This document shows positions 32,139 to 40,782 of a stretch of 64,000 bases of DNA, piece by piece; positions within the stretch are counted from its first letter, which is position 1; the number at the start of each line of letters is the position of its first letter. The notes beneath the pieces were generated by a model. That model saw only the letters and a list, made by a program, of their open reading frames with translations, searched no databases and was not told the DNA's origin. The translations under genes were made by a program, and so were the position numbers. Location: the NCBI RefSeq assembly GCF_037055325.1, contig NZ_CP146373.1, positions 2,976,001 to 3,040,000 of the forward strand, given 5' to 3'. The stretch is from Arachnia propionica (GTDB lineage Bacteria; Actinomycetota; Actinomycetes; Propionibacteriales; Propionibacteriaceae).

Positions 32139-33710
32139 ATGGCACCGACCACCAAAGAGGCCCAGCGGGCCGAGTTGCACAAGACCATCTGGCGGATCGC
32201 CAACGACCTGCGCGGCTCGGTGGACGGCTGGGACTTCAAGGCCTACGTCCTGGGCATGCTGTTCTACCGGTTCATCTCAGAGAACCTCACCGCCTACATC
32301 AACCAAACCGAGCACGCGGCAGGGAATCCCGATTACGACTACCTCGAAGAATCTGATCACCGGGTTTCCGGCATTCTTGAGGGCGTCGTGGAGGAGAAGG
32401 GGTTCTTCATCTTCCCCTCAGAGCTGTTCGCCAATGTCCGCGATCGGGCGTCCCGGGACGAGAAACTGAACGAGACCTTGGAGCGGGTATTCCGCAACAT
32501 CGAGGGGTCGGCGGTCGGCACGGCGGCCGAGGGCGCGTTGAAGGGTCTGTTCGATGACCTTGACGTCAATAGCTCCAAGCTTGGACCGACGGTGCTCAAG
32601 CGCAACGGGAAACTCGTCAAGCTCCTGAACGCGATCGGCGATATGCCGCTGGGTAATTTCGAGGACAACTCGATCGACCTTTTCGGGGACGCCTACGAAT
32701 ACCTCATGGGCATGTATGCCTCGCAGGCTGGCAAGTCCGGCGGGGAGTATTACACCCCGCAGGAGGTCTCGGAGCTGCTGGCCCGGCTGACGGTGGTCGG
32801 CAAGACCGCGGTGAACAAGGTCTACGACCCGGCCTGCGGGTCGGGGTCGCTGCTGCTGAAGTTCGCCAAGGTTCTCGGGCCAGACCGGGTTCGCAACGGA
32901 TTCTACGGGCAGGAGATCAACCTGACCACGTACAACCTGGCGCGAATTAACATGTTCCTGCACGACATCAACTACGAGGACTTCAACATTGAGCACGGCG
33001 ATACCCTGACCGAGCCCAAGCATTGGGACGATGAGCCGTTCGAGGCGATCGTGTCGAATCCTCCCTATTCGACGAAATGGGAGGGAAACGACAACTCGCT
33101 GCTCATCAACGACGAACGGTTCGCCCCCGCCGGGGTGCTGGCCCCGAAGTCGAAAGCGGACCTGGCGTTCACCATGCACATCCTGTCGTGGCTGAGCGTC
33201 AACGGCACCGCGGCGATCGTCGAGTTCCCCGGCGTGCTGTACCGCGGGGGCGCGGAACGCAAGATCCGCAAATATCTCATCGACAACAACTATGTGGATA
33301 CCGTGATCCAGCTGCCGCCGGATCTGTTCTTCGGCACCACCATCGCCACCTGCATCATCGTGCTGAAAAAATCGAAACCCGACAACGCGGTGCTGTTCAT
33401 TGATGCCTCGGGTGAGTTCAGCCGGGTCGGGAACAAGAACAAGCTGCTGCAGCAGAACCAGGATCACATCCTGGAGACCTTCACCGCCCGCCGTGACGTG
33501 GACCACGTCGCCACGCTCGTGACCAACGAAGACCTCGCGGCCAACGACTACAACATCTCGGTGTCCTCCTATGTCGAGAAGGAGGACACCCGCGAGGCCG
33601 TGGACATCCAGGCCCTCAACGCCGAGATCGCCCGCATCGTTGCCCGCCAGGCCGAGCTTCGCACCGAGATCGACGCCATCGTCGCCGACCTGGAGGGAGA
33701 GCCGTCGTGA
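32139..33710 (+). CDS. hsdM: Type I restriction-modification methyltransferase subunit
   Basis: 523 residues. N-terminal HsdM_N helical domain (KTIWRIANDLRGSVDGWDFKAYVLGMLFYRFISENL). The N6-adenine methylase core has the SAM motif VYDPACGSGSLLLKFAKVLG near 228 and the catalytic NPPY in FEAIVSNPPYSTKW near 308, preceded by the conserved GKSGGEYYTPQEVSELLARL. It works with HsdS to methylate and with HsdR to cut unmethylated DNA. It starts the operon hsdM-(rhuM remnant)-hsdS-hsdR, each gene overlapping the next by four bases except hsdR. Closest in plan to type IC (EcoR124-like) enzymes. Confidence 0.96.
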   Translation: MAPTTKEAQRAELHKTIWRIANDLRGSVDGWDFKAYVLGMLFYRFISENLTAYINQTEHAAGNPDYDYLEESDHRVSGILEGVVEEKGFFIFPSELFANVRDRASRDEKLNETLERVFRNIEGSAVGTAAEGALKGLFDDLDVNSSKLGPTVLKRNGKLVKLLNAIGDMPLGNFEDNSIDLFGDAYEYLMGMYASQAGKSGGEYYTPQEVSELLARLTVVGKTAVNKVYDPACGSGSLLLKFAKVLGPDRVRNGFYGQEINLTTYNLARINMFLHDINYEDFNIEHGDTLTEPKHWDDEPFEAIVSNPPYSTKWEGNDNSLLINDERFAPAGVLAPKSKADLAFTMHILSWLSVNGTAAIVEFPGVLYRGGAERKIRKYLIDNNYVDTVIQLPPDLFFGTTIATCIIVLKKSKPDNAVLFIDASGEFSRVGNKNKLLQQNQDHILETFTARRDVDHVATLVTNEDLAANDYNISVSSYVEKEDTREAVDIQALNAEIARIVARQAELRTEIDAIVADLEGEPS

Positions 33711-33964
33711 CCGAGGGAGCAGCCGGTGAGGTGATCCTCTACCGGCGCGACGACGGCGCCCCCGCGCTTGAGGTACGCCTGGAGGAAGAGACCGTCTGGC
33801 TCAGCCAGCAGCAGATCGCCGAGCTGTTCCAGACCTCCCGCACCAACGTCGTCGAGCACCTTCGGAACATCTACAACGAAACAGAGTTGGACGAGACTAC
33901 AACCTGTCGGAGATTCCGACAGGTTCGCACCGAGGGTTCCCGTCAGATCGAAGGCAAGAAATGA
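33707..33964 (+). pseudogene. RhuM-family gene truncated to its N-terminus
   Basis: 85 residues. The sequence EVRLEEETVWLSQQQIAELFQTSRTNVVEHLRNIYNETELDE and TTCRRFRQVRTEGSRQIEG is the N-terminal DNA-binding domain of the RhuM (virulence protein RhuM / DUF3644-like) family. That family normally exceeds 300 residues and continues directly after the RQ(V/I)E stretch. Here the reading frame ends at that point, with a stop that overlaps the hsdS ATG. The gene keeps four-base overlaps on both sides, so a deletion cleanly removed its body while preserving coupling of hsdM to hsdS. The short product may still be made and could act as a small DNA-binding protein. Confidence 0.75.
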
Positions 33965-35142
33965 GCCGAATCGACAAGCTGATCGCAGATCTGTGCCCGG
34001 ATGGGGTCGAGTTCAAACCCCTGGGTGACATCGCCAAGCTTGTTCGCGGGAATGGTATGCCGAAGAGCGACCTCACCGAGAATGGTGTAGGCGCTATCCA
34101 CTACGGCCAGATCTACACGCGGTATGGAGCGTGGGCGAGAGCAACAATTTCTTTCGTCTCCGAGACCACAGCCACCAAACTAGCAAAAGTAGATCCTGGC
34201 GACATCATTATCACAAACACCAGCGAGAACATCGAAGATGTCGGGAAGGCGGTTGCCTGGATCGGGGACGAGCAGATCGTAACAGGGGGACATGCAACTG
34301 TTATCAAACACGCTCAAGATCCTAAGTACCTCTCCTATTGGTTCCAATCGAGAGCCTTTTTCAACCAGAAGAGAGCCTTGGCAACCGGCACCAAAGTCAT
34401 CGATGTCTCCGCGAGACAACTTGGGAAGATCCGCATCCCCGTCCCACCGCTTGAGGTGCAGCAGGAGATCGTGAGAGTGCTGGATAATTTCACCCAGCTG
34501 GAAGCGGAGCTGGAAGCGGAGCTGGAAGCGGAGCTGGAAGCTCGGCGCGAGCAGTACGAGTACTACCGCGCACGACTCTTTGCAACCGATTCGAGCACTG
34601 TATTTTCACCACTCGGCGTCATGGCGAAAAATCTCGACAGGAGACGAAAACCAGTTTCCCGCGAAGCCAGAACCCTTGGGAAAATTCCTTACTATGGGGC
34701 ATCCGGGGTGGTCGACCATGTCAGTAACTACATTTTTAACGGAGATTACCTGCTGATTTCAGAGGACGGAGCAAACCTGCTTACCCGAACAGCCCCTATC
34801 GCCTTCTCGATCTCTGGCAAAACTTGGGTAAATAATCATGCTCACGTGCTCGAGTTTACCTCATATACCGAGAGACGTTTTGTCGAGATGTATCTAAACT
34901 CGATAGATTTGACGCCATTTATTTCAGGCGCCGCACAGCCGAAGCTCAATAAATCAAAGCTCGACAGCATCCCCATACCAAACCCACCTCGGGAAACAAA
35001 AGAGAAAATTGTCCAGACCCTAGAAAGATTCGACTCCTTGGTGAACGATCTCAGTATTGGTCTTCCGGCGGAGCTGGCGGCTCGGCGGAAGCAGTATGAG
35101 TACTACCGGGACCAGCTGCTGACTTTTGAGGAGAAACGATGA
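33961..35142 (+). CDS. hsdS: Type I restriction-modification specificity subunit
   Basis: 393 residues with two target-recognition domains. TRD1 covers about 10-170 and TRD2 about 205-365. Each is followed by the conserved helical spacer: RREQYEYYRARLF at about 196 and RRKQYEYYRDQLL at the C-terminus. The first spacer begins with a four-residue repeat, LEAE three times and LEA once, encoded by a 12-bp tandem repeat (34498-34541). In EcoR124 a comparable TAEL repeat changes copy number and thereby the gap in the recognition site. The TRD sequences are less GC-rich than the operon, as usual for horizontally exchanged specificity domains. Start ATG 33961 overlaps the upstream stop. Confidence 0.94.
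   Translation: MSRIDKLIADLCPDGVEFKPLGDIAKLVRGNGMPKSDLTENGVGAIHYGQIYTRYGAWARATISFVSETTATKLAKVDPGDIIITNTSENIEDVGKAVAWIGDEQIVTGGHATVIKHAQDPKYLSYWFQSRAFFNQKRALATGTKVIDVSARQLGKIRIPVPPLEVQQEIVRVLDNFTQLEAELEAELEAELEARREQYEYYRARLFATDSSTVFSPLGVMAKNLDRRRKPVSREARTLGKIPYYGASGVVDHVSNYIFNGDYLLISEDGANLLTRTAPIAFSISGKTWVNNHAHVLEFTSYTERRFVEMYLNSIDLTPFISGAAQPKLNKSKLDSIPIPNPPRETKEKIVQTLERFDSLVNDLSIGLPAELAARRKQYEYYRDQLLTFEEKR
34498..34541 (+). repeat. 12-bp tandem repeat in the hsdS spacer
   Basis: CTGGAAGCGGAG occurs three times exactly and a fourth time in part (CTGGAAGC). Because the unit is 12 bases, gain or loss changes the inter-TRD helix by four residues without shifting frame. Confidence 0.9.
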
Positions 35143-35189
35143 TCCCCAGCCTCGTCCGTCTGGACGAAGACTTCTTCGACGCCCTGTGA
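35139..35189 (+). other. 16-codon mini-frame between hsdS and hsdR
   Basis: ATG at 35139 overlaps the hsdS stop (ATGA) and encodes MIPSLVRLDEDFFDAL before a TGA, nine bases upstream of the hsdR ATG at 35198. It may be a leader that couples hsdR translation to hsdS, or the stub of a deleted gene as seen between hsdM and hsdS. Confidence 0.4.
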
Positions 35190-35197
35190 GCCACACG

Positions 35198-38100
35198 ATG
35201 AAACCGAACGACCACACACCCGCTACAGCCGTCTCCTACGACCCGATTGCGGTTTCGGTGGAGTCCACGGTCGTCGCGGAGTACATCCCTGACCCGCACG
35301 AGAAGACCGCCTACCAGTCGGAGGCGGCCCTGGAGGCCGAACTCATCCGGGTGCTGCAGTCACAGGCCTACGAATACCTGCCGATCCGTTCGGAGGCCGA
35401 CCTGATCGGCAACCTGCGAACCCAACTGGAACTGTTGAACGGATTTCAGTTCTCGGATACCGAATGGGACCGGTTCTTCACCACCTGCATTGCCGGAAAG
35501 AACGACGGCATTACCGAAAAGATGGTGCGCATCCACGAAGACACCGTGCAGCTGCTTCGCCGGGACGACGGCACCACCAAGAATGTGCTGCTGATCGACC
35601 AGCGGCGCATCCACAACAACCGACTCCAGGTCATCAACCAGTACGAGATCGGCCAGGGCGAGGGCGGAGCCAAGTATTCCAACCGGTACGACGTGACGAT
35701 CCTCGTCAACGGGTTGCCGCTGGTCCACATCGAACTCAAACGCCGGGGCGTGGACATCCGTGAGGCGTTCAACCAGATCGACCGGTACCAGCGGGACAGC
35801 TTCTGGGCGGGCAGCGGCCTGTTCGACTACGTTCAGCTGTTCGTCATCTCCAACGGCACACTCACCAAGTACTACTCCAACACCACCCGGAGTCAACACC
35901 TGAAAGAGGGGCAGCAGGCCAGCCGCAGGCGCAAAACCTCCAATTCGTTCGAGTTCACCTCGTGGTGGGCGGACGCCAAGAACCAGCCGATCCGCGACCT
36001 GATCGCGTTCGCCAAGACCTTCTTCGCCCGGCACACGCTGCTCAACGTCCTCACCCGGTACTGCGTCCTCACCGTCGACACGATGCTGCTGGTGATGCGG
36101 CCTTACCAGATCGTCGCCGCCGAGAAGATGCTGCAGCGCATCGAGATCGCCACCAATTACAAGAAACTCGGCACCATCGACGCCGGCGGCTACGTCTGGC
36201 ACACCACCGGCTCGGGCAAGACCCTGACCAGTTTCAAGGCAGCCCAGCTCGCCACCCAGATGGACAGCGTTGACAAGGTGCTATTCGTGGTGGACCGCAA
36301 GGACCTGGACTACCAGACAATGCGCGAATACGACCGTTTCCAGAAGGGTGCGGCCAATTCCAATACCTCCACCGCGGTGCTCAAACGCCAGCTGGAAAGC
36401 CGGGACGCCACGATCATCATCACGACGATCCAGAAACTCTCGACCTTCATCAAGGCCAACCCCAGCCACGACGTCTATCGCCAGCATGTCGTCATCATCT
36501 TCGACGAATGCCACCGCTCCCAGTTCGGGGACATGCATACCGCGATCACCAGGGCATTCAAGCGGTACAACCTGTTCGGTTTCACGGGTACACCGATCTT
36601 CGCGGTCAATGCGGCAAGTGGCGGAAACCCTCGGCTGAAAACCACCGAACAGGCCTTCGGGGAGAAGCTCCACACCTACACGATCGTGGACGCCATCACC
36701 GACAAGAACGTGTTGCCGTTCCGCATCGACTACGTCAGCACCGTGCAGGTGGGCAGCGTCACCGACAAACAGGTGCCGGCCATCGACACCGAACGGGCGC
36801 TGCTCGACCCGGAACGCATCAGCAAGATCGTTTCCTATGTGCTTGAGCATTTCGACCAGAAAACGAAACGCGCCTCCAGTTACGACCATTCGGTCGTCAC
36901 CAATGTGGCCGAATCCAGCCGCACCTCTCGCCGCGCCGAAGCACTTCGGGGACGTCGCCGCGTGCGTGGTTTCAATGCGCTGTTCGCCACCGCATCCATT
37001 GAGGCCGCCCGGATCTACTACAACCACTTTGCGCTGCTACAGGAAAAACTGCCGCCCGGACGCCGCCTGAAGATCGGTCTGATCTACTCCTACGGGGCCA
37101 ACGAGGCCGCCAGCGACGGGATCATCGACGACGAGGCCTTCGACACCGATGAGCTGCCCGCCGACGCTCGCAGCTTCCTGGAGGACGCGATCCAGGATTA
37201 CAACGACCTTTTCGGCACCAGCTACGACACCAGCGCCGAGAAGTTCCAGAACTACTACAAGGACCTCTCCCAGCGGATCAAGAACCGGGAAATCGACTTG
37301 GTCATCGTCGTCAACATGTTCCTCACCGGGTTCGACGCCACCACCCTCAACACCCTCTTCGTCGACAAGAACCTGCGCGCCCACGGCCTCATCCAGGCCT
37401 ATTCCCGCACCAACCGAATCCTGAACTCGGTGAAGACCTACGGCAATATCGTCGCCTTCCGCAACCTGGAGGACGAGACCAACGCCGCGCTGGAACTGTT
37501 CGGCAACCGGGAGGCCCGCGGCGTCGTCCTGCTCAAGCCCTACCAGGACTACTACCGCGAATACGCCGAAAAGGTCGCCGAGTTGCTGGAGGCATTCCCG
37601 CTCGGGCAGCCGATCACTGGAGAGGCAGCTCAGAAGGCCTTCATCGCGCTGTTCGGCGCAATTCTGCGGTTGCAGAACATCCTTTCCTCATTCGACGACT
37701 TCGCCGGGAACGAGATCCTCAGCGAACGCCAGGGACAGGACTACCGCAGCATCTACCTCGACCTCTACGCCCAGTTCCGTCAAGGCCAGGACGCCGAGAA
37801 GGAAGTCATCAACGACGACGTTCTCTTCGAGATCGAACTCATCAAACAGGTGGAGATCAATGTCGATTACATCCTCATGCTGGTGCAGAAGTACCGGGAC
37901 GAGCACGGCGACGGCGACGACAAAGAGATCCGCTCCGAGATCACCCGGGCGGTCAACGCCAGCCCGACGCTGCGTAACAAGAAGGACCTCATCGAGGCCT
38001 TCGTCGACTCGGTTTCCGTTGACGGGCACATCGACGACGAATGGGTGGCCTTCATCGAGGCCGAGCGCAAGACCGAGCTCGCCAGGATCATCGCAGACGA

Positions 38101-38332
38101 GAACCTCAAGCCGAAAGCCGCCCAGGAGTTCGTCCAGAACGCTTTCCGCAACGGCGAGTTGCGCACCACCGGGACGGCCATCACCAAGATCCTGCCCCCG
38201 GTCTCCCGTTTTGCTCCAAGCGGCGGTCACGACGAAAAGAAACAGCGGGTGATTGCCAGACTGAGCGCCTTCTTCGACCGCTTCCTCGGGTTGGGTGCCG
38301 CACCAACCGAAAGCCCCGGGCATCATGACTGA
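35198..38332 (+). CDS. hsdR: Type I restriction endonuclease/translocase subunit
   Basis: 1044 residues from ATG 35198 (MKPNDHTPATAV); an in-frame ATG at 35126 lies inside hsdS and is unlikely. N-terminal nuclease domain with the RecB-like pattern ending in VHIELKRRGVDIREAFNQI (the ELK catalytic lysine). Helicase motor: Walker A YVWHTTGSGKTLTSFKAAQ near 330, DEAD-like box VVIIFDECHRSQFG near 430, motif III LFGFTGTPIF, and motif VI region HGLIQAYSRTNRI. The C-terminal helical domain binds the methylase. All cleavage and translocation motifs are intact, so the system should be active. It is translated after the mini-frame that overlaps hsdS. Confidence 0.95.
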   Translation: MKPNDHTPATAVSYDPIAVSVESTVVAEYIPDPHEKTAYQSEAALEAELIRVLQSQAYEYLPIRSEADLIGNLRTQLELLNGFQFSDTEWDRFFTTCIAGKNDGITEKMVRIHEDTVQLLRRDDGTTKNVLLIDQRRIHNNRLQVINQYEIGQGEGGAKYSNRYDVTILVNGLPLVHIELKRRGVDIREAFNQIDRYQRDSFWAGSGLFDYVQLFVISNGTLTKYYSNTTRSQHLKEGQQASRRRKTSNSFEFTSWWADAKNQPIRDLIAFAKTFFARHTLLNVLTRYCVLTVDTMLLVMRPYQIVAAEKMLQRIEIATNYKKLGTIDAGGYVWHTTGSGKTLTSFKAAQLATQMDSVDKVLFVVDRKDLDYQTMREYDRFQKGAANSNTSTAVLKRQLESRDATIIITTIQKLSTFIKANPSHDVYRQHVVIIFDECHRSQFGDMHTAITRAFKRYNLFGFTGTPIFAVNAASGGNPRLKTTEQAFGEKLHTYTIVDAITDKNVLPFRIDYVSTVQVGSVTDKQVPAIDTERALLDPERISKIVSYVLEHFDQKTKRASSYDHSVVTNVAESSRTSRRAEALRGRRRVRGFNALFATASIEAARIYYNHFALLQEKLPPGRRLKIGLIYSYGANEAASDGIIDDEAFDTDELPADARSFLEDAIQDYNDLFGTSYDTSAEKFQNYYKDLSQRIKNREIDLVIVVNMFLTGFDATTLNTLFVDKNLRAHGLIQAYSRTNRILNSVKTYGNIVAFRNLEDETNAALELFGNREARGVVLLKPYQDYYREYAEKVAELLEAFPLGQPITGEAAQKAFIALFGAILRLQNILSSFDDFAGNEILSERQGQDYRSIYLDLYAQFRQGQDAEKEVINDDVLFEIELIKQVEINVDYILMLVQKYRDEHGDGDDKEIRSEITRAVNASPTLRNKKDLIEAFVDSVSVDGHIDDEWVAFIEAERKTELARIIADENLKPKAAQEFVQNAFRNGELRTTGTAITKILPPVSRFAPSGGHDEKKQRVIARLSAFFDRFLGLGAAPTESPGHHD

Positions 38333-38389
38333 TCTCCTTGAGCGGTAAGCGACAGACCTGCGGCTCGGCAGGCAGCGGCCCTGATCGAG

Positions 38390-38833
38390 TCACTCCGCGA
38401 TCAGCGTATCCAAGGCAGCTAGGTCTTCGTTGGTCAGTGGAGCTGCTTCGTCCATTGCCTGAAGTTGCGCGTGGGGGCGTGTGCCCAGTAGCTGGTTGAC
38501 ATGGGCGTTCGCGCGTTCGTGGCGTTCGATGTAGTCAAGCAGGTCGGCCTTCGCGATCCGGCGGTTCGACCCGACCAGACGGTAGGCCAACAACCCGCGA
38601 TCCATGATCTTCACCAGATGTGGACGGCTCACCCGCAACAGTTGGGCCGCCTGATTGGGGGTCAGTTCTTTGTCAGAGGCGAGCAGCGTCACGTCCGCAC
38701 CGCGTCGCACCGCATCAAGCAGGCCTTCGAGCATGATCGCGAGAGGCGAGCCCTGAGGCAGACCCTGAGCAAACTCTTCCGTTTGAGCCAGCTCATCAGC
38801 AGAAACCTTGTCGGCAGTCAGCGTCGTGGACAT
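38390..38833 (-). CDS. Excisionase-type HTH DNA-binding protein (antitoxin-like)
   Basis: 147 residues from ATG 38833, which has GAAGG at a good distance; an upstream ATG at 38854 is less likely. The central MerR/excisionase-like helix-turn-helix reads LTPNQAAQLLRVSRPHLVKIMDRGLLAYRLVGSNRRIAKADLLDYIERHE. The Ala/Glu-rich N-terminus and the C-terminal LTNEDLAALDTLIAE are typical of proteins annotated as the antitoxin of PIN-domain toxins in actinobacteria. No toxin follows; the gene ends 57 bases from the convergent hsdR stop. It is therefore an orphan, perhaps after deletion of its partner. A palindrome at 38870-38888 probably mediates autorepression. Confidence 0.8.
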   Translation of the reverse strand: MSTTLTADKVSADELAQTEEFAQGLPQGSPLAIMLEGLLDAVRRGADVTLLASDKELTPNQAAQLLRVSRPHLVKIMDRGLLAYRLVGSNRRIAKADLLDYIERHERANAHVNQLLGTRPHAQLQAMDEAAPLTNEDLAALDTLIAE

Positions 38834-38869
38834 GAGACAGACCTTCACTCGCATAGATGCAATATCTGA

Positions 38870-38888
38870 AACAACTGTATCAGCTGTT
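38870..38888 (-). promoter_or_regulatory. Candidate operator of the orphan antitoxin
   Basis: AACAACTG-TAT-CAGCTGTT, an inverted repeat with 7 of 8 positions paired, lies 37 bases upstream of the ATG at 38833. Confidence 0.5.
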
Positions 38889-39039
38889 CAACCCTTCACC
38901 AACTGGAGGACTGCTACCCGGTCCAGTGGCGAGGAGGTCGACAGCGGTGCGCCATCGGCGCTTCGTCGCTGTGCCCCTGGACCACCTACACCCACTCAGC
39001 CAACAGCACCTTGACGCTGGGGACGGACGCGCGCCGTCC

Positions 39040-39878
39040 CGGACGCACTAGACACGAAGACCGCCTGTCGAACCAGGTCGAGGGCGTCGTCGTTCTGTTC
39101 GCAGTAGAGCCGCTCGTAGTTCAAGGACCCGAAGGCCCGTTCTCGGACGCCGTCATGGCCCGGAGCCTTGACCCTGGTGCGGACGTCCGGAACTGGAGCA
39201 TCAGCCGTGAAGTCCCTTTCGATCAGGTCGGGGCGCCCTGCCAGGTCGGCAGCAGGCACGGTAGTTGTGGGCCTTGGGGCGGGGCTGACACCCCCTCCAG
39301 GCCCTCCAGGCTGCATGAGCCGGCGCACCGTCCCTCGGGACTGGTTGCAACACCACCCGCGTTCCAAGACTTTGTGGACCCGCCTCTAGCAGGTGGGTTT
39401 GTTCGGAGTCGTTGAAGAAATACGTCACAAAAATAGCGAGTTCCTCTACGGCGCTTTGCGGGTTTCCGACATACCCCTGCCACGCCAAGGTGTAGCAGCC
39501 CTGAATGCGACACCACCCGGACAGTGGCGCATCAAACGGGTTGGGTAGTTACCTTCTTCGCGGAGGGGTGTACGCGTATCGTGTTCTTCGCCGGGACTCC
39601 CGCCGCGGAGGAAGGCCGCCGCTTTATTTCTGAAATCGATCCCCCGTCCGGGGCTCACGCAGCTCGGCTTTGATTTTCTCGCACTCGGCAAGTTGGGCCG
39701 CCGTCATTTCCTCACCCTCGATGCCGGAACGGGTTTTCCTCCACTTGTTCACCCAGCATCCTCACGGTTTGCGGGACCAGAACTGTAGGACTTCGCCACC
39801 TAGCTGATCGTGCAGGGGTTTCTCAACGACCTCCGACACGACCCGCTGTTTGAACTCTTCGCTGTACTTAGATGCGGA
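39040..39878 (-). mobile_element. Decayed IS3-family insertion sequence
   Basis: Reading the minus strand from about 39870, an OrfA-like beginning (SKYSEEFKQRVVSEVVEKPL) is followed, after frame changes, by VNKWRKTRSGIEGEEMTAAQLAECEKIKAELR. Pieces of OrfB follow: REELAIFVTYFFNDSEQT, then VRRLMQPGG, then TTVPAADLAGRPDLIERDFTADAP, then HDGVRERAFGSLNYERLYCEQ. The DDE catalytic centre between DFTADAP and RVKAPGHDG is deleted. Several internal deletions and stops are present. No intact terminal inverted repeats were identified. It is non-autonomous and old. Confidence 0.7.
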
Positions 39879-39939
39879 GATAATACAGATTTTACCTCAC
39901 ATGTTCGATTAAACCTGTTTTTCGTCACTGTCCACAAAA

Positions 39940-40098
39940 CGTGTAGCACTCCACTTTCAATGAGACCGGTTTCCTCGTAGATGCTGACTCTGGTTGTTGA
40001 TCAGCCCCACCGTCGCGCAAGCGGCTGAGGAGTTCGAGATCGTGCTCATCCTCGGGACGTGGATCGTAGCCATTTCTCAGTTCACGCAGCCGCTTGGC
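39940..40098 (-). pseudogene. 3' remnant of a LinA/ANT-like nucleotidyltransferase
   Basis: The sequence parallels 15137-15300, covering the downstream flank (CGTGTAGCACTCCA... GACCGGTTTCCTCGTAGATG) and the last 40 codons of the gene at 15192 (AERLRELRNGYDPRPEDEHD region). The 5' two-thirds, including the catalytic GGWGVDA...DxD, is absent. Since flanking non-coding sequence is shared, it arose by DNA duplication, not convergence. Confidence 0.75.
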
Positions 40099-40233
40099 GG
40101 AACTGCTCCCCAGAACTGGTGGTTGGGCCACCCGAGTGCCCACAGCAGCCGCGCCCGGTGGTGCCGTCGCTCCCCGGATCTGGCGGTTGGGTCAACGGTT
40201 AGCCTGAAAGAAACGATATGTGAAGGGAGCATC

Positions 40234-40666
40234 ATGGCTGAGGCTGTCTTTTCCGCGGTCGCCGAATCCCTGGAGGGCATGGCGACGCGCTGCACATCCC
40301 GGGGTATGAGTTTCGTCCTGGACGAGCCGCCTTCGCTCGGCGGCAAGGACGGGGATGAACCCGCTCGAAGCCGTCCTGTCGGCCCTCGGCGCCTGCAAGT
40401 GCGTCGTTGCGAGGGCTTTCGCCAAGCCGAACGGCATCCGGCTGCGCCACGTACGGGTCGAGGTGGACGGGGTGTTCGACCCGGACGGGTTCCGGGGGAA
40501 GAACCCCGCGGCGAAGGTCGGGCTATCAACAATCAGGACGCGCTACCACATCGACGCAGACAACACCCCCGAAGAGATCGCGGCGTTCGTTGAGTTCATC
40601 GAGGCCCACTGCCCGGTCCACGACACCCTGGTCAACCCGCCCCAGCTGAGCTACGAGATCGCCTGA
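40234..40666 (+). pseudogene. OsmC-family protein with a frameshift
   Basis: A start at ATG 40234 with a GAAGGGAG ribosome-binding site encodes MAEAVFSAVAESLEGMATRC through LDEPPSLGGKDG. At the GGGG run near 40348-40351 the OsmC reading moves to another frame, continuing MNPLEAVLSALGACKCVVARAFAKP to EAHCPVHDTLVNPP (stop 40666). The second part has the reactive cysteines of OsmC-like peroxidases (GACKC and HCPVHD). Joined, the product would be about 143 residues, the usual size. A separate short protein from ATG 40355 is possible but would lack the N-terminal strands. A sequencing error in the G-run cannot be excluded. Confidence 0.7.
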
Positions 40667-40782
40667 ACCAGCAGCGGCCAGGCCTTCGACCGGCCGGGAT
40701 GGGTGATGGGCTGAGCCGGGGCACCCCACCAGCCGGGGGTCGGCACGGGGTTGCCCCGGCCCTGCCAGCACCTTGGCCGCGG

